A DNA stretch of 64,000 bases from Xanthomonas cissicola (GCF_008801575.1 NZ_VZPL01000001.1:124001-188000), one strand, 5' to 3'; numbered from the stretch's first letter, positions 48,107 through 58,658 are shown. Translations and numbers: made by a program. The notes: generated by a model from the letters alone, not told the origin.

Positions 48107-48171
48107 TGTTCAGTTGCTTGCGATAAGCTGGCGGCCATTCAGGGCCCCATTTTACGGCCCGGTTGCCCCCG

Positions 48172-49860
48172 ATGCCTGTACCGATTCGCATCCTGAGTGT
48201 TCTTTTGCTGGTCGCAATGTCCGCCAGTGCCACCGCAGCACCCAAGAAAGCACCGCCCGCTTCGCCGCCAAGCAGTGCCGGCGCCTCGTCGCTGGAACCC
48301 GTGCTTGCCGGCGAATTCGCCCTGCAGGCCGGGCAACTGGACGATGCCGCGCGCGCCTACCTGGACGCCGCCAAGGCCGAAGCCGGCGATGCCGGGCTGG
48401 CCGAGCGCGCCGCCCGCATCTCCATGCTGGCCAACGACGACCCGCGCGCGATCGAAGCGCTGGCGTTGTGGCGCGCCCGCGCACCGTCGTCGATGTCCAT
48501 GCGCAGCACCGAGGCCTCGCTGGCCCTGCGCCGCAACGACCTGCGCACCGCACGCCGCGACCTGCTCGGCCTGCTCAAGGAGCCCGACCCGCGTGGCTGG
48601 CGCTTTGCGCTGATCGCCCTGGCCAACGGCGGCCGCGAGCCGGAAGCCTCGGCCGACGTGCTCGAAGACCTGGTCAAGGCCGGCGCCATTCCGAATCAGA
48701 TCGAAGCCTGGCAGGAATTCGGCCGGCTTGCGCTGCGCATGGAGCGCCCGGCGCTGGCCAAGCGCATCGTCGACGAGGTGGTGCGCCGCTTCCCCGAAGA
48801 GCCGCGCGTGGCCTTGCTACACGCCACCCAGTTGCAGCAGGAAGGCAAGAACGACGAAGCGCTGGCGCTGCTGAAGAACATCGAACCGCAAGCGGTCAAG
48901 GACTCCGAGCTGCGCGGCGCGCTGGCGTTCGCCTACGACGCCATGGGCCAGACCGAAGCTGCTGCACGCGTGCTCTCGACCGGGCCGCAGGACACGCAGA
49001 CCTATGGCTTGCGTGCCTCGATGCTGGCCAAGGAAAAAGACCGCAGCTCGCTGGAGGCGCTGTACGCCGAGCTCAAGAGCAACGCCACCAAGCCCGATCC
49101 GGACCGCCGTCTGCTGCTGGGCAAGATCGCCGAATTCCTCAAACGCTACGACGAGGCGGTGGAGTGGTATCGCGGCGTGCCGGGTGGTCCGCAACTCAGC
49201 GAGGCGCGTCTGCGCGCCGCCAGCGCCTTGTACGAACTGGGCCGCAAGCCCGAAGCGCTTGCCGAAGCCCGCGCCCTGCAGGGCGACGCCAGTGCCGACG
49301 ATGACGCGCGCCGCGACGCCTACGTGCTCGAAGCCGAGCTGCATCAGCGGGCCGACGATGCACCGGGCGAACTGGACGCGTTCGAACGTGGCCTGGCCGC
49401 CTACCCGGACGATAGCGCGTTGCTGTACGCCCGCGGCCTGGCCTGGGAGCGGCGCGACGATGTCCCGCGTGCCGAGGCCGATCTGCGCAAGATCCTGGTG
49501 ACCGAACCGGAAAACGTCGCAGCCCTGAACGCGCTGGGCTACACCCTGGCCGACCGCACCACCCGCTACAAGGAAGCGTTGGCGCTGATCGACCGCGCCC
49601 GCACCGCCGACCCGGACAACCCGGCCATCGTCGATAGTTATGGCTGGGTGCTCTACCGGATGGGCCGTACCAAGGAGGCGCTGGTGCAGCTGCGCCGCGC
49701 CTGGGCGCTGGTCAAGGACCCGGAAATCGCGGCCCACGTCGGCGAAGTGCTGTGGGTTAGCGGCAAGCAGGACGAAGCACGTCGCTACTTCGATGAAGCG
49801 CGCCGTCTCGACCCCGACAACCGTGCGCTGCAGCGTGCGGTGGAGAAGTTCGGGCTATGA
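48172..49860 (+). CDS. Exported tetratricopeptide repeat protein
   Basis: A 562-residue protein with a signal peptide (residues 1-24, [16 protein letters not shown]) and many TPR-like helix pairs. Well-formed repeats are near the C-terminus: [65 protein letters not shown] and [17 protein letters not shown]. It probably acts as a periplasmic scaffold. Position immediately before lolB, with an ATGA overlap, suggests an outer-membrane role, as seen for the equivalent gene upstream of lolB in pseudomonads. A TTG three codons upstream is the only alternative start. Confidence 0.9.
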   Translation: MPVPIRILSVLLLVAMSASATAAPKKAPPASPPSSAGASSLEPVLAGEFALQAGQLDDAARAYLDAAKAEAGDAGLAERAARISMLANDDPRAIEALALWRARAPSSMSMRSTEASLALRRNDLRTARRDLLGLLKEPDPRGWRFALIALANGGREPEASADVLEDLVKAGAIPNQIEAWQEFGRLALRMERPALAKRIVDEVVRRFPEEPRVALLHATQLQQEGKNDEALALLKNIEPQAVKDSELRGALAFAYDAMGQTEAAARVLSTGPQDTQTYGLRASMLAKEKDRSSLEALYAELKSNATKPDPDRRLLLGKIAEFLKRYDEAVEWYRGVPGGPQLSEARLRAASALYELGRKPEALAEARALQGDASADDDARRDAYVLEAELHQRADDAPGELDAFERGLAAYPDDSALLYARGLAWERRDDVPRAEADLRKILVTEPENVAALNALGYTLADRTTRYKEALALIDRARTADPDNPAIVDSYGWVLYRMGRTKEALVQLRRAWALVKDPEIAAHVGEVLWVSGKQDEARRYFDEARRLDPDNRALQRAVEKFGL

Positions 49861-50510
49861 GCAAGACGGTCCGAACGCTGGCCCTGGGCGGGCTGGTGCT
49901 GACCGGGCTGTCGGCCTGCGTCAGCGTGCCGCGCGGGCAGGGCAGCGGTGCGGCGGTGGTCGATCACGTCTCCGACAGTGCGCGCCAGGCCGAAGCCGCT
50001 CGCCAGGCCTGGCTGCAGGCGCATCCCCACTGGTCCTTCCAGGGCCGGGTGGCGATCAGCAAGGACCGCAACGGCGGCAGCGGCCGCATCGACTGGCAGC
50101 AGGACGGCCCGCGCTACCGCGTGCAACTCAGTGCGCCGGTCACCCGGCAAAGCTGGGTGCTCACCGGCGACACCACCAGTGGCGCCGGCCGGCTGGAAGG
50201 GCTGGAGGGCGGTCCGCGCAGTGGCCCCGATGCCGAGCAGGTGCTGCTGGAAGCAACCGGCTGGACCATCCCGGTCAACCAGATGCCGGACTGGGTGCGC
50301 GCGCTGCGCATCGCCGGTGCGGGTGCCGCACGCGTCGACCTGGATGCCGCCGGGCGCCCGCGCACCGTGCAGCAGGACGGCTGGACGATCGACTTTCTGG
50401 CCTGGACGCCAGCCAGCGCCGAGCAGCCGGAGCTGCCGCAGCGGATCGAAGCCCGTAGCGGCGAGGCCAAGGTGCGCCTGCTGGTCGACCAATGGACCGT
50501 ATCGCCCTGA
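49857..50510 (+). CDS. lolB: Outer-membrane lipoprotein LolB
   Basis: A 217-residue lipoprotein receptor that takes lipoproteins from LolA and inserts them in the outer membrane. The lipobox is LTGLSAC, with lipid Cys21. The beta-barrel domain is recognisable from [25 protein letters not shown] (split by gaps) and [22 protein letters not shown]. It overlaps the TPR gene by 4 bases and ispE by 19 bases, a compact lolB-ispE order common in gammaproteobacteria. Confidence 0.93.
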   Translation: MSKTVRTLALGGLVLTGLSACVSVPRGQGSGAAVVDHVSDSARQAEAARQAWLQAHPHWSFQGRVAISKDRNGGSGRIDWQQDGPRYRVQLSAPVTRQSWVLTGDTTSGAGRLEGLEGGPRSGPDAEQVLLEATGWTIPVNQMPDWVRALRIAGAGAARVDLDAAGRPRTVQQDGWTIDFLAWTPASAEQPELPQRIEARSGEAKVRLLVDQWTVSP

Positions 50511-51379
50511 TGCACGCGCCGGGCACGGACTGGTCGGCGTGGCCTGCGCCGGCCAAGCTGAATTTGTTTCTGCAAATCACCGGGCGCCGGGCCGACGGCT
50601 ACCACCTGCTGCAGACCGTGTTCCGGCTACTGGACTGGGGGGACACCGTTCATCTTCGCGTGCGCAGCGGCGGCCAGATCCGCCGCGTGGGCGAGAGTTT
50701 GCCCGGCGTGGCCGAAGACGATGATCTGGTGATTCGCGCCGCGCGCCTGCTGCAGTCGGCAACCGGCGCCCAGGCGGGCGCGGAGATTCGGGTCGACAAA
50801 CGCATCCCGGCAGGGGGAGGTTTCGGCGGCGGTTCCTCGGACGCGGCCACCGTGCTGGTGGCGCTCAATGCCTTGTGGGGCCTGGGTCTGGCGGCCGATG
50901 CGCTGGCCGAGCTGGGCTTGCAGCTGGGCGCAGACGTGCCAGTCTTCGTGCGCGGCCACAATGCCTGGGCCGAAGGTGTGGGCGAACAACTGACCCCGAT
51001 TTCCCTGCCGGAAGCGGCCTATCTGCTGGTCGATCCCGGCGTTCACGTGCCGACACCAGCGTTATTTCGATCACAGGAATTGACGCGGGATGCTGCGCCC
51101 GCGAAAATAGCGGACTTCGCTTCCGGTTCCCTGCTCGACAATGCGTTCGAGCCGGTCCTGCGGCGCCGCGAACCCGCCGTCGAGGCCGTGTTCCAGGCGC
51201 TTTCCAGGGTCGGTACACCGCGTTTGACCGGGTCGGGAAGTGGCTGTTTCGTCGAATTCGCCACGCGCGCTGCTGCAGAGCAGGCGCTGGCGCAGTTGCC
51301 GGGCGGCCTGCGGGCGTGGGTGGCGGAGGGTGCATCGCACTCGCCGTTGCTCGACGCACGGGACGCGAGACAAGTTTGA
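50492..51379 (+). CDS. ispE: 4-diphosphocytidyl-2-C-methyl-D-erythritol kinase
   Basis: A 295-residue GHMP kinase of the MEP isoprenoid pathway. The N-terminal substrate motif is [21 protein letters not shown]. The ATP loop is [15 protein letters not shown], and [16 protein letters not shown] is the C-terminal GHMP motif. The start at 50492 lies inside lolB; a second ATG at 50510, overlapping the lolB stop (TGATG), is equally plausible and neither has a clear ribosome site. tRNA-Gln follows within 4 bases. Confidence 0.95.
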   Translation: MDRIALMHAPGTDWSAWPAPAKLNLFLQITGRRADGYHLLQTVFRLLDWGDTVHLRVRSGGQIRRVGESLPGVAEDDDLVIRAARLLQSATGAQAGAEIRVDKRIPAGGGFGGGSSDAATVLVALNALWGLGLAADALAELGLQLGADVPVFVRGHNAWAEGVGEQLTPISLPEAAYLLVDPGVHVPTPALFRSQELTRDAAPAKIADFASGSLLDNAFEPVLRRREPAVEAVFQALSRVGTPRLTGSGSGCFVEFATRAAAEQALAQLPGGLRAWVAEGASHSPLLDARDARQV

Positions 51380-51382
51380 TGC

Positions 51383-51459
51383 AGGGGCGTCGCCAAGAGG
51401 CCCAAGGCACCAGGTTTTGATCCTGGCATTCGTAGGTTCGAATCCTACCGCCCCTGCCA
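51383..51459 (+). tRNA. tRNA-Gln (TTG)
   Basis: A 77-base cloverleaf with CCA encoded. The acceptor arms AGGGGCG / CGCCCCT pair perfectly, the anticodon stem is CCAGG / CCTGG with loop TTTTGAT (anticodon TTG), and the T-arm is GTAGG-TTCGAAT-CCTAC. It starts 3 bases after ispE. Confidence 0.96.
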
Positions 51460-51624
51460 GTTTGTCGAGAAAGGCAGGTCCGCCTGCACCAGGTTTCACT
51501 GCAGATCCGTCTGCAACACCTCGCGCATCCTTGCGCGGGACTCGAACGAAAGCCCGGCATTGGTTCGGCTTTGTCCTGCTCCACCATCGATCCGCACGCT
51601 CTTCGCCGCCGCCCGAGAGATCTC

Positions 51625-52584
51625 ATGCAAGACCAACGTAATCTGCTGGTGTTCTCCGGCAATGCCAACAAGCCGCTTGCCCAGAGCATCTGCAAGGAAC
51701 TGGGCGTTCGCATGGGCAAGGCGTTGGTCACGCGCTTTTCCGACGGCGAAGTGCAGGTGGAGATCGAAGAGAGCGTGCGTCGGCAGGAAGTGTTCGTCAT
51801 CCAGCCTACCTGCGCGCCCAGCGCCGAAAACCTGATGGAACTGCTGGTGCTGATCGACGCGCTCAAGCGCGCCAGCGCCCAGTCCGTTACCGCGGTGATC
51901 CCGTATTTCGGTTATTCGCGCCAGGACCGTCGCATGCGCTCCTCGCGCGTGCCGATCACTGCCAAGGTGGCTGCCAAGATGATCTGCGCCATGGAGGCGG
52001 ACCGCGTGCTGACGGTCGACCTGCACGCCGACCAGATCCAGGGTTTCTTCGATGTGCCGGTCGACAACGTCTATGCCTCGCCGCTGTTGCTGGCCGACAT
52101 CTGGCGCGCCTACGGCACCGACAACCTGATCGTGGTGTCGCCCGACGTGGGTGGCGTGGTGCGCGCACGCGCCGTCGCCAAGCGCCTGGATGACGCCGAT
52201 CTGGCCATCATCGACAAGCGCCGTCCGCGCGCCAATGTGGCCACCGTGATGAACATCATCGGCGACGTGCAGGGCAAGACCTGCGTGCTGGTCGACGACC
52301 TGGTCGACACCGCCGGTACCTTGTGCGCCGCTGCCGCAGCGCTGAAGCAGCGCGGCGCGCTCAAGGTCGTGGCCTACATCACCCACCCGGTACTCTCGGG
52401 CCCGGCGGTGGACAACATCAACAATTCGCAGCTCGACGAGCTGGTGGTCACCGACACGATTCCGCTGAGCGAAGGGGCGCGCACCTGCGCCAAGATTCGT
52501 CAGCTGAGCGTGGCCGAACTGCTGGCCGAGACCATCCGCCGTATCGCCTTCGGCGAATCGGTCAGCTCGCTTTACGTCGACTGA
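51625..52584 (+). CDS. prs: Ribose-phosphate pyrophosphokinase
   Basis: A 319-residue PRPP synthase, source of PRPP for nucleotides, histidine and tryptophan. Visible motifs are [37 protein letters not shown] (ATP loop), [15 protein letters not shown], and the PRPP loop [13 protein letters not shown]. The length equals that of other gammaproteobacteria. The ATG at 51625 is preferred to the extended frame from 51571. The ispE-tRNA-Gln-prs-rplY-pth-ychF order is the standard one in this group. Confidence 0.98.
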   Translation: MQDQRNLLVFSGNANKPLAQSICKELGVRMGKALVTRFSDGEVQVEIEESVRRQEVFVIQPTCAPSAENLMELLVLIDALKRASAQSVTAVIPYFGYSRQDRRMRSSRVPITAKVAAKMICAMEADRVLTVDLHADQIQGFFDVPVDNVYASPLLLADIWRAYGTDNLIVVSPDVGGVVRARAVAKRLDDADLAIIDKRRPRANVATVMNIIGDVQGKTCVLVDDLVDTAGTLCAAAAALKQRGALKVVAYITHPVLSGPAVDNINNSQLDELVVTDTIPLSEGARTCAKIRQLSVAELLAETIRRIAFGESVSSLYVD

Positions 52585-52622
52585 TGCCCCATTCGGTGCC
52601 CGGATTCCCGGGTGCCGCCACA

Positions 52623-52648
52623 CGTCTCACCTGGTCGCGGGTGAGACG
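52623..52648 (+). promoter_or_regulatory. Perfect hairpin in the rplY leader
   Basis: Nine-base perfect arms (CGTCTCACC / GGTGAGACG) with an 8-base loop lie 44 bases before the rplY start. There is no T-run, so it may be an RNA control element or mRNA processing site rather than a terminator. Confidence 0.5.
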
Positions 52649-52692
52649 CTTCATCGCCGCGAGGCGGTGTTCCAACCAGGTAGTGAAATCCA

Positions 52693-53328
52693 ATGGCAAA
52701 GACTCATGAAATCAAGGTCGAGCGCCGCGCTGACGAGGGGAAGGGTGCGAGCCGCCGCCTGCGTCACGCTGGCGTCATTCCGGCCATCGTGTACGGTGGC
52801 GAACTCGAGCCGGTCAGCATCCAGCTCAACCACGAGCAGATCTGGCTCGCCCAGCAGAACGAGTGGTTCTACTCGTCCATCCTGGACCTGAACCTCAACG
52901 GCGACGTGCAGCAGGTGCTGCTGCGCGACATGCAGCGCCATCCGTTCAAGCAGCTGATCATGCACATCGACTTCCAGCGCGTCAGCGCCAACGAGAAGCT
53001 CAGTGCTGCCGTGCCGCTGCACTTCATCAACGAAGCATCCTCGCCGGCCGGCAAGTCGAGCGAGGTGGTCGTCACCCACGAACTCAACGAAGTCCAGGTG
53101 GTCTGCCTGCCGAAGGATCTGCCGGAGTTCATCGAGGTGGACCTCGGTGCACTGGAAGTGGGCAACGTGATCCACCTGTCCGAAATCAAGCTGCCGGCCG
53201 GTGTTGAAATTCCGGAGCTGAAGCTGGGCAAGGAGCACGACGTGGCAGTGGTGGCTGCCAAGCACGTGCGGATCGAAGAAGACGACGCTGCCGGCGAAGA
53301 AGGCAGCGAAGGCGCCGAGACCAAGTAA
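52693..53328 (+). CDS. rplY: 50S ribosomal protein L25/general stress protein Ctc
   Basis: A 211-residue long-form L25. The N-terminal 5S rRNA-binding domain (residues 1-95: HEIKVERRADEGKGASRRLRHAG ... IPAIVYGG, in parts) precedes the C-terminal TL5/CTC domain (VPLHFINEASSPAGKSSEVV). An acidic tail (EEDDAAGEEGSEGAE) ends the protein. It binds 5S rRNA in the large subunit. It has a GGT-type weak ribosome site. A hairpin precedes it, and another (53336-53366) follows it. Confidence 0.97.
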   Translation: MAKTHEIKVERRADEGKGASRRLRHAGVIPAIVYGGELEPVSIQLNHEQIWLAQQNEWFYSSILDLNLNGDVQQVLLRDMQRHPFKQLIMHIDFQRVSANEKLSAAVPLHFINEASSPAGKSSEVVVTHELNEVQVVCLPKDLPEFIEVDLGALEVGNVIHLSEIKLPAGVEIPELKLGKEHDVAVVAAKHVRIEEDDAAGEEGSEGAETK

Positions 53329-53335
53329 TCCGTCG

Positions 53336-53366
53336 GCCGATCCCCTGCATTGCGCGCGGGATCGGC
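53336..53366 (+). terminator. Hairpin between rplY and pth
   Basis: Nine-base arms GCCGATCCC / GGGATCGGC around a 13-base loop lie in the 51-base gap, without a T-run. Probably partial termination or an mRNA boundary. Confidence 0.4.
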
Positions 53367-53379
53367 TGCGGTCACTGGC

Positions 53380-53961
53380 ATGACTGCACTCCGCCTGATC
53401 GTCGGGCTCGGCAATCCGGGTCCGGAACACGCGCAAACCCGGCATAACGCCGGGTTTCGTTTCGTCGATGCCCTCATCGAGCGCAGTGGCGCCCGCTGGG
53501 CATTGGACAGCAAGTTGTTCGGCGAGACCGCCAAGGTCGAGGTCGCGGGACAACCGGTCTGGCTGCTCAAGCCGGCTACCTTCATGAATCTCAGCGGCAA
53601 GTCGATCACCGCCGCATTGCGGTTCTGGAAGATCGAGCACGAACACCTGCTGGTCGCCCACGACGAACTGGATCTGGCGCCCGGTACCGCGCGGCTCAAG
53701 TTCGACGGCGGTCACGGCGGGCAAAACGGCTTGCGCGACACCATTCGCCTGCTCGGGCACGGCAAATTTCACCGTCTACGCGTTGGCATCGGTCATCCCG
53801 GCCATAAGGACCGCGTGGTGCCCTGGGTGCTGGGGCGGGCAGGGCGCGAGGACGATGCGGCGATCGGCGCTGCGGTGGACGCCGCCATCGATGTGCTGCC
53901 GCTGGCGATGGAAGGCAATTTCAACGAGGCGATGAAACGCCTGCACACCGAAAAAAAATAG
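53380..53961 (+). CDS. pth: Peptidyl-tRNA hydrolase
   Basis: A 193-residue enzyme that frees stalled peptidyl-tRNA. The motifs LIVGLGNPGPEHAQTRHNAGF (including the catalytic His), KPATFMNLSGKS and VAHDELDLAPGTARLKFDGGHGGQNGL (in parts) are complete. The ATG at 53380 gives the usual start. The coding end reads GAAAAAAAATAG and is followed by a GGGAATC-type inverted repeat that may end the transcript. Confidence 0.97.
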   Translation: MTALRLIVGLGNPGPEHAQTRHNAGFRFVDALIERSGARWALDSKLFGETAKVEVAGQPVWLLKPATFMNLSGKSITAALRFWKIEHEHLLVAHDELDLAPGTARLKFDGGHGGQNGLRDTIRLLGHGKFHRLRVGIGHPGHKDRVVPWVLGRAGREDDAAIGAAVDAAIDVLPLAMEGNFNEAMKRLHTEKK

Positions 53962-54030
53962 AGAATGGGGAATAGGGAATGGACAGGGCGCTGCTCCTGC
54001 CATTCTCCATTCCCGATTCTCCATTCACTG
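53962..54030. repeat. GGGAATC-type inverted repeat between pth and ychF
   Basis: Left arm 53962-53982 (GAATGGGGAATAGGGAATGG) and right arm 54000-54026 (CCATTCTCCATTCCCGATTC) are near-complementary. It is the same heptamer family as the tandem array at oxyR. It could form a hairpin that ends the pth transcript. Confidence 0.7.
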
Positions 54031-54038
54031 GAAAACCC

Positions 54039-55130
54039 ATGGGTATCAAATGCGGCATCGTCGGCCTGCCCAATGTCGGCAAGTCGACCCTGTTCAATGC
54101 GCTGACCAAGGCCGGCATCGCTGCGGCCAACTTCCCGTTCTGCACCATCGAGCCGAACGTCGGCATCGTGCCGGTGCCGGATCCGCGTCTCAATCAGCTG
54201 GCTGACATCGTCAAGCCGCAGAAGCTGATTCCTACCGCGGTCGAGTTCGTCGATATCGCCGGCCTGGTGGCCGGCGCGGCGAGCGGCGAAGGCCTGGGCA
54301 ACAAGTTCCTGGCGCACATCCGCGAAGTCGATGCGATCACCCACGTGGTGCGTTGCTTCGAGAACGACGACGTCATCCACGTCAACAACAAGGTCGACCC
54401 GATCGCCGATATCGAAACCATCGATACCGAGCTGGCGCTGGCCGATCTGGATAGCGTGGAAAAGGCCCTCAACCGTGCCGAACGCAGCGCCAAGGGCGGC
54501 GACAAGGATGCAGCGGCGCGCAAGCCGGTGCTGGCCAAACTGCAGGCCGCGTTGGCGGATGGCAAGGCGGGTCGTGCCGCCGGTCTGGACGAGGAAGAAA
54601 AGGCGCTGGTGCGCGATCTGTTCCTGCTGACGCTCAAGCCGGTGCTTTACATCGCCAACGTGCTGGAAGACGGCTTCGAGAACAATCCGCACCTGGATGC
54701 GGTGCGCGCGCATGCGGCTGCCGAAGGTGCCGAAGTGGTGCCGGTCTCGGCGGCCATCGAAGAAGAGCTGTCGCAGCTGGACGATACCGATCGCGACAGC
54801 TTCCTGGCCGATCTCGGCCTGGAAGAGCCGGGCTTGAATCGCGTCATCCGTGCGGCCTACACGCTGTTGGGCCTGCAGACGTATTTCACTGCAGGGGTCA
54901 AGGAAGTGCGCGCCTGGACGGTCAAGGCCGGTTCGACGGCGCCGCAGGCTGCTGCCGTGATCCATACCGATTTCGAGAAGGGCTTCATCCGCGCCGAAAC
55001 GATTGGTTTCGACGACTTCATCAAATACCGCGGCGAAACCGGTGCTCGCGATGCCGGGCGCCTGCGCCTGGAAGGCAAGGAATACCGTGTCCAGGAAGGC
55101 GATGTGCTGCACTTCCGCTTCAACGTGTGA
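54039..55130 (+). CDS. ychF: Redox-regulated ATPase YchF (Obg-like)
   Basis: A 363-residue P-loop protein of the OLA1/YchF family. G1 is [17 protein letters not shown]3 is [22 protein letters not shown], and the ATP-preferring NVLE (in place of the GTP-specificity NKxD) is present. The C-terminal TGS domain spans residues 280-363 ([18 protein letters not shown] ... [15 protein letters not shown]). It interacts with ribosomes and stress responses. The ATG at 54039 is chosen 20 codons inside the open frame. Confidence 0.97.
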   Translation: MGIKCGIVGLPNVGKSTLFNALTKAGIAAANFPFCTIEPNVGIVPVPDPRLNQLADIVKPQKLIPTAVEFVDIAGLVAGAASGEGLGNKFLAHIREVDAITHVVRCFENDDVIHVNNKVDPIADIETIDTELALADLDSVEKALNRAERSAKGGDKDAAARKPVLAKLQAALADGKAGRAAGLDEEEKALVRDLFLLTLKPVLYIANVLEDGFENNPHLDAVRAHAAAEGAEVVPVSAAIEEELSQLDDTDRDSFLADLGLEEPGLNRVIRAAYTLLGLQTYFTAGVKEVRAWTVKAGSTAPQAAAVIHTDFEKGFIRAETIGFDDFIKYRGETGARDAGRLRLEGKEYRVQEGDVLHFRFNV

Positions 55131-55193
55131 TCGGCTGTGCGTGGCGCCTGGCGCCGCGTGTCGTTGAGAGTGAAGGATTGCTCAAAATTTTTG

Positions 55194-55223
55194 TTGACAC
55201 TGCATGCGTCCCACAACAAAATA
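55194..55223 (+). promoter_or_regulatory. Promoter of the tRNA-Tyr/Gly/Thr-tuf unit
   Basis: A perfect -35 TTGACA (55194-55199) is followed after 17-18 bases by CAAAATA (55217-55223) as a -10, about 62 bases ahead of tRNA-Tyr. The stretch is AT-rich compared with the surroundings. Confidence 0.65.
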
Positions 55224-55284
55224 ACGGGCTGCTTCACCCCGAACCGAATTCGCCTCGCGGCGCACAGGTCCGGTAGTAAAAGCT

Positions 55285-55370
55285 GGAGGGATACCCAAGC
55301 GGCCAACGGGGGCAGACTGTAAATCTGCTGGCTTACGCCTTCGGTGGTTCGAATCCACCTCCCTCCACCA
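55285..55370 (+). tRNA. tRNA-Tyr (GTA)
   Basis: An 86-base tRNA with a long variable arm. The acceptor is GGAGGGA / TCCCTCC, the anticodon loop is CTGTAAA (GTA), the T-arm is GGTGG-TTCGAAT-CCACC, and CCA is encoded. First of three clustered tRNAs before tuf. Confidence 0.96.
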
Positions 55371-55399
55371 GTTTCACGTTGTGGCATGCAGTTCCCGGC

Positions 55400-55473
55400 G
55401 CGGGAGTAGTTCAACGGTAGAACCTCAGCCTTCCAAGCTGATGGTGCGGGTTCGATTCCCGTCTCCCGCTCCA
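55400..55473 (+). tRNA. tRNA-Gly (TCC)
   Basis: A 74-base tRNA: acceptor GCGGGAG / CTCCCGC, anticodon loop CTTCCAA (TCC), T-arm GCGGG-TTCGATT-CCCGT with one G-T pair, CCA encoded. Confidence 0.96.
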
Positions 55474-55506
55474 TTGAACGCAAATGCATGGCATAATGCA
55501 AAACTC

Positions 55507-55582
55507 GCTCACGTAGCTCAGTCGGTAGAGCACCTCCTTGGTAAGGAGGAGGTCGAAGGTTCGATTCCTTTCGTGAGCACCA
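55507..55582 (+). tRNA. tRNA-Thr (GGT)
   Basis: A 76-base tRNA: acceptor GCTCACG / CGTGAGC, anticodon loop TTGGTAA (GGT), T-arm GAAGG-TTCGATT-CCTTT with a G-T pair, CCA encoded. It ends 47 bases before tuf, the order tyr-gly-thr-tuf seen in E. coli (tufB). Confidence 0.96.
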
Positions 55583-55628
55583 TTACTCAATCGTCTTCAA
55601 CTCCAAACGATTACCGAGACACGCACCC

Positions 55629-56819
55629 ATGGCAAAAGCTAAATTCGAGCGCACCAAGCCGCACGTGAACGTCGGCACCATCGGTCACGTTGACCATGGC
55701 AAGACCACGTTGACCGCTGCGCTGACCAAGATCGGTGCCGAGCGTTTCGGTGGTGAGTTCAAGGCGTACGACGCGATCGACGCGGCGCCGGAAGAGAAGG
55801 CGCGCGGCATCACGATTTCGACCGCACACGTCGAATACGAATCCCCGACCCGCCACTACGCGCACGTCGACTGCCCCGGCCACGCCGACTATGTCAAGAA
55901 CATGATCACCGGTGCGGCGCAGATGGATGGCGCGATCCTGGTGTGCTCGGCCGCCGACGGCCCGATGCCGCAGACCCGTGAGCACATCCTGCTCTCGCGT
56001 CAGGTCGGTGTGCCGCACATCGTGGTGTTCCTGAACAAGGCCGACATGGTCGACGACGCCGAGCTGCTCGAGCTGGTCGAAATGGAAGTGCGCGAGCTGC
56101 TGAGCAAGTACGACTTCCCGGGCGACGACACCCCGATCATCCACGGTTCGGCGCGTCTGGCGCTGGACGGCGATCAGAGCGACATCGGTGTGCCGGCGAT
56201 CCTGAAGCTGGTCGAAGCGCTGGATTCGTTCATTCCCGAGCCGACCCGCGACGTCGACCGTCCGTTCCTGATGCCGGTCGAAGACGTGTTCTCGATCTCC
56301 GGCCGCGGCACCGTGGTGACCGGTCGTATCGAGCGCGGCATCATCAAGGTGGGCGACGAAATCGAAATCGTCGGTATCCGCGATACGCAGAAGACCACCG
56401 TCACCGGCGTGGAAATGTTCCGCAAGCTGCTGGACCAGGGCCAGGCAGGCGACAACGCCGGTCTGCTGCTGCGCGGCACCAAGCGTGACGACGTCGAGCG
56501 CGGCCAGGTGCTGTGCAAGCCGGGTTCGATCAAGCCGCACACCGAGTTCGAAGCCGAAGTCTACGTGCTGTCCAAGGATGAGGGTGGCCGTCATACCCCG
56601 TTCTTCAAGGGCTACCGTCCGCAGTTCTACTTCCGCACCACCGACATCACTGGCGCTTGCCAGTTGCCGGAAGGCGTGGAAATGGTGATGCCGGGCGACA
56701 ACGTGAAGATGGTCGTGACCCTGATCAACCCGGTCGCGATGGACGAAGGTCTGCGCTTCGCCATCCGTGAAGGCGGTCGTACCGTCGGCGCCGGCGTGGT
56801 TGCCAAGATCATCAAGTAA
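55629..56819 (+). CDS. tuf: Elongation factor Tu
   Basis: A 396-residue GTPase that brings aminoacyl-tRNA to the ribosome. G1 is [13 protein letters not shown], the effector region is [15 protein letters not shown]3 is DCPGHADYV, and G4 is [10 protein letters not shown]. Domains 2 and 3 are intact to the end [11 protein letters not shown] perfect 11-base hairpin follows. A second tuf copy, if present in this genome, is not in the window. Confidence 0.99.
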
Positions 56820-56827
56820 GTGCCTGT

Positions 56828-56853
56828 ATCCAGCCGCCTGTTGGCGGCTGGAT
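56828..56853 (+). terminator. Hairpin after tuf
   Basis: Perfect 11-base arms ATCCAGCCGCC / GGCGGCTGGAT with loop TGTT begin 9 bases past the stop. A second GGCGG...CCGCC stem and a T-containing tail follow at 56,863-56,902. Probably the end of the tRNA-tuf transcript, with some read-through to tRNA-Trp possible. Confidence 0.75.
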
Positions 56854-56925
56854 TCAAACGAATGGCGGGCCGGCTGAACCGCGGTCCGCCTTCGTTGTCT
56901 TGGGGTTTGCGGTAAACGAGTACAT

Positions 56926-57001
<76 letters not shown>

Positions 57002-57050
57002 CTCCTCTTTCCGGCCCAGCGACTCGGGTCAGATCGGTAACTAGAGCCGG

Positions 57051-57458
57051 ATGAATAGCAAAATCGAGCCTTCCAAGAGCGCGTCCTCTAGCGCTGATGT
57101 CGTTAAGTACGTTGTCTCCGCTGCCCTGGTGGTTGCGGGGCTTTTTGTGTGGTTCTGGTTCTCCGCTCCCGAGCGCGCGACCCAGCTGGGCGCGTGGACG
57201 CCGCAGCTGCGTGCATTGGCTGTCATCGTCGGGTTGGTGGCGGGTGCATTTGTGTTTTTGGGTACCGGCAAGGGCCGGGAGACCCGCGAATTCCTGTCCG
57301 AATCCAGGTTCGAGTTGCGTAAGGTTGTCTGGCCGACGCGCCAGGAAGCTATCCGCACCACCTGGGTCGTCATTGTTGTTGTAATCATTCTGAGTTTGCT
57401 GTTGGGCGGCTTCGACTTTGTCATCCAGAAGCTCACGCAGTGGTTCCTGGCTCGTTGA
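57051..57458 (+). CDS. secE: Preprotein translocase subunit SecE
   Basis: A 135-residue membrane subunit of SecYEG. Three transmembrane segments are visible: [40 protein letters not shown] and [20 protein letters not shown]. The conserved amphipathic [17 protein letters not shown] precedes the third. It has the long gammaproteobacterial form. nusG starts 13 bases after its stop. Confidence 0.97.
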   Translation: MNSKIEPSKSASSSADVVKYVVSAALVVAGLFVWFWFSAPERATQLGAWTPQLRALAVIVGLVAGAFVFLGTGKGRETREFLSESRFELRKVVWPTRQEAIRTTWVVIVVVIILSLLLGGFDFVIQKLTQWFLAR

Positions 57459-57471
57459 GGAGAATCAAGCA

Positions 57472-58029
57472 GTGAAGCGTTGGTACGTCGTTCACGCCTA
57501 TTCAGGCTTCGAAAAATCCGTTGCGCAGGCATTGCGCGACCGTATCGCGCGTGCCGAGATGGAAGATCGTTTCGGCGACGTGCTGGTGCCGACCGAAGAG
57601 GTCATCGAAATGCGCGCCGGCCAGAAGCGTCGGTCGGAGCGCAAGTTCTTCCCCGGCTACGTGCTGGTGCAGATCGAAACGCATGAAGAAGCCGGCATTC
57701 CGCGCATCGACAACGAAAGCTGGCACCTGGTGAAGGAAACTTCCAAGGTGATGGGTTTCATTGGCGGCACCGCCGACCGTCCTCTGCCGATTCGCGACGA
57801 AGAGGCGGATGCGATTCTGCAGCGGGTGCAAGACGGCGTCGAGAAGCCGCGTCCGAAGGTGTTGTTCGAGCCGGGCCAGATGGTGCGCGTCACCGAGGGT
57901 CCATTCAACGACTTCAACGGCGTCGTCGAGGAAGTCAATTACGAAAAGAGCAGGCTGCGTGTTGCCGTGCTCATCTTCGGTCGCTCCACGCCGGTCGAGC
58001 TCGAATTCGGTCAGGTCGAGAAAGGCTGA
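57472..58029 (+). CDS. nusG: Transcription termination/antitermination factor NusG
   Basis: A 185-residue factor with the NGN domain ([30 protein letters not shown]) and the C-terminal KOW domain ([22 protein letters not shown]). It binds RNA polymerase clamp and links to Rho or S10. The start is GTG at 57472, preceded by TGAGGAGAATCAAGCA; the longer upstream frame is not used. Confidence 0.97.
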   Translation: MKRWYVVHAYSGFEKSVAQALRDRIARAEMEDRFGDVLVPTEEVIEMRAGQKRRSERKFFPGYVLVQIETHEEAGIPRIDNESWHLVKETSKVMGFIGGTADRPLPIRDEEADAILQRVQDGVEKPRPKVLFEPGQMVRVTEGPFNDFNGVVEEVNYEKSRLRVAVLIFGRSTPVELEFGQVEKG

Positions 58030-58068
58030 CCCTGTGGGCGCCGGCTAGGCGCTCGCCCCAAATGCTGC

Positions 58069-58074
58069 TATAGT
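58069..58074 (+). promoter_or_regulatory. Candidate -10 element for the rplK-rplA transcript
   Basis: TATAGT in GCTGCTATAGTGCGC (58069-58074), without a clear -35, lies about 150 bases upstream of rplK in the nusG-rplK leader (58030-58226). It may drive a separate L11/L1 transcript. Confidence 0.4.
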
Positions 58075-58226
58075 GCGCGGCTCGCTGTCCTGGCGAACCG
58101 CCTGGAACCAATGGCTGCCGCATGGCGGCCATCTGCGTGTGGTCAACAAACGTGAAGCCGGGACACGTGAATCCCGGTCCGATGGGGAGCCTGCAGGTCA
58201 GGCGCTAGCACCCGGAGAGTATTGAA

Positions 58227-58655
58227 ATGGCTAAGAAGATTACTGCTTTCATCAAGTTGCAGGTCAAGGCCGGTCAGGCCAACCCTGCGCCGCCGGTTGG
58301 CCCTGCACTGGGTCAGCGCGGTCTGAACATCATGGAGTTCTGCAAGGCATTCAACGCGGCAACGTCGAAGCTGGAGCCGGGTCTGCCGACGCCGGTGATC
58401 ATCACCGCGTATTCCGACCGTACCTTCACGTTCGTCACCAAGAGCACTCCGGCCAGCGTGCTGCTCAAGAAGGCCGCAGGCGTGAGCTCCGGCTCGAAGC
58501 GTCCCAACACCGACAAGGTGGGCAAGGTGACGCGCAAGCAGCTGGAAGAGATCGCCAAGGTCAAGGAAGCCGATTTGACGGCAGCCGAGCTGGAAGCGGC
58601 GGTGCGCACGATTGCGGGTTCTGCCCGCAGCATGGGTTTGACGGTGGAGGGCTAA
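58227..58655 (+). CDS. rplK: 50S ribosomal protein L11
   Basis: A 142-residue protein. The start [29 protein letters not shown] (in part) and the C-terminal RNA-binding part ([32 protein letters not shown]) are intact. It binds the GTPase-associated region of 23S rRNA and is needed for stringent-response sensing. It starts behind CCGGAGAG and is followed 3 bases later by rplA. Confidence 0.98.
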   Translation: MAKKITAFIKLQVKAGQANPAPPVGPALGQRGLNIMEFCKAFNAATSKLEPGLPTPVIITAYSDRTFTFVTKSTPASVLLKKAAGVSSGSKRPNTDKVGKVTRKQLEEIAKVKEADLTAAELEAAVRTIAGSARSMGLTVEG

Positions 58656-58658
58656 GAC

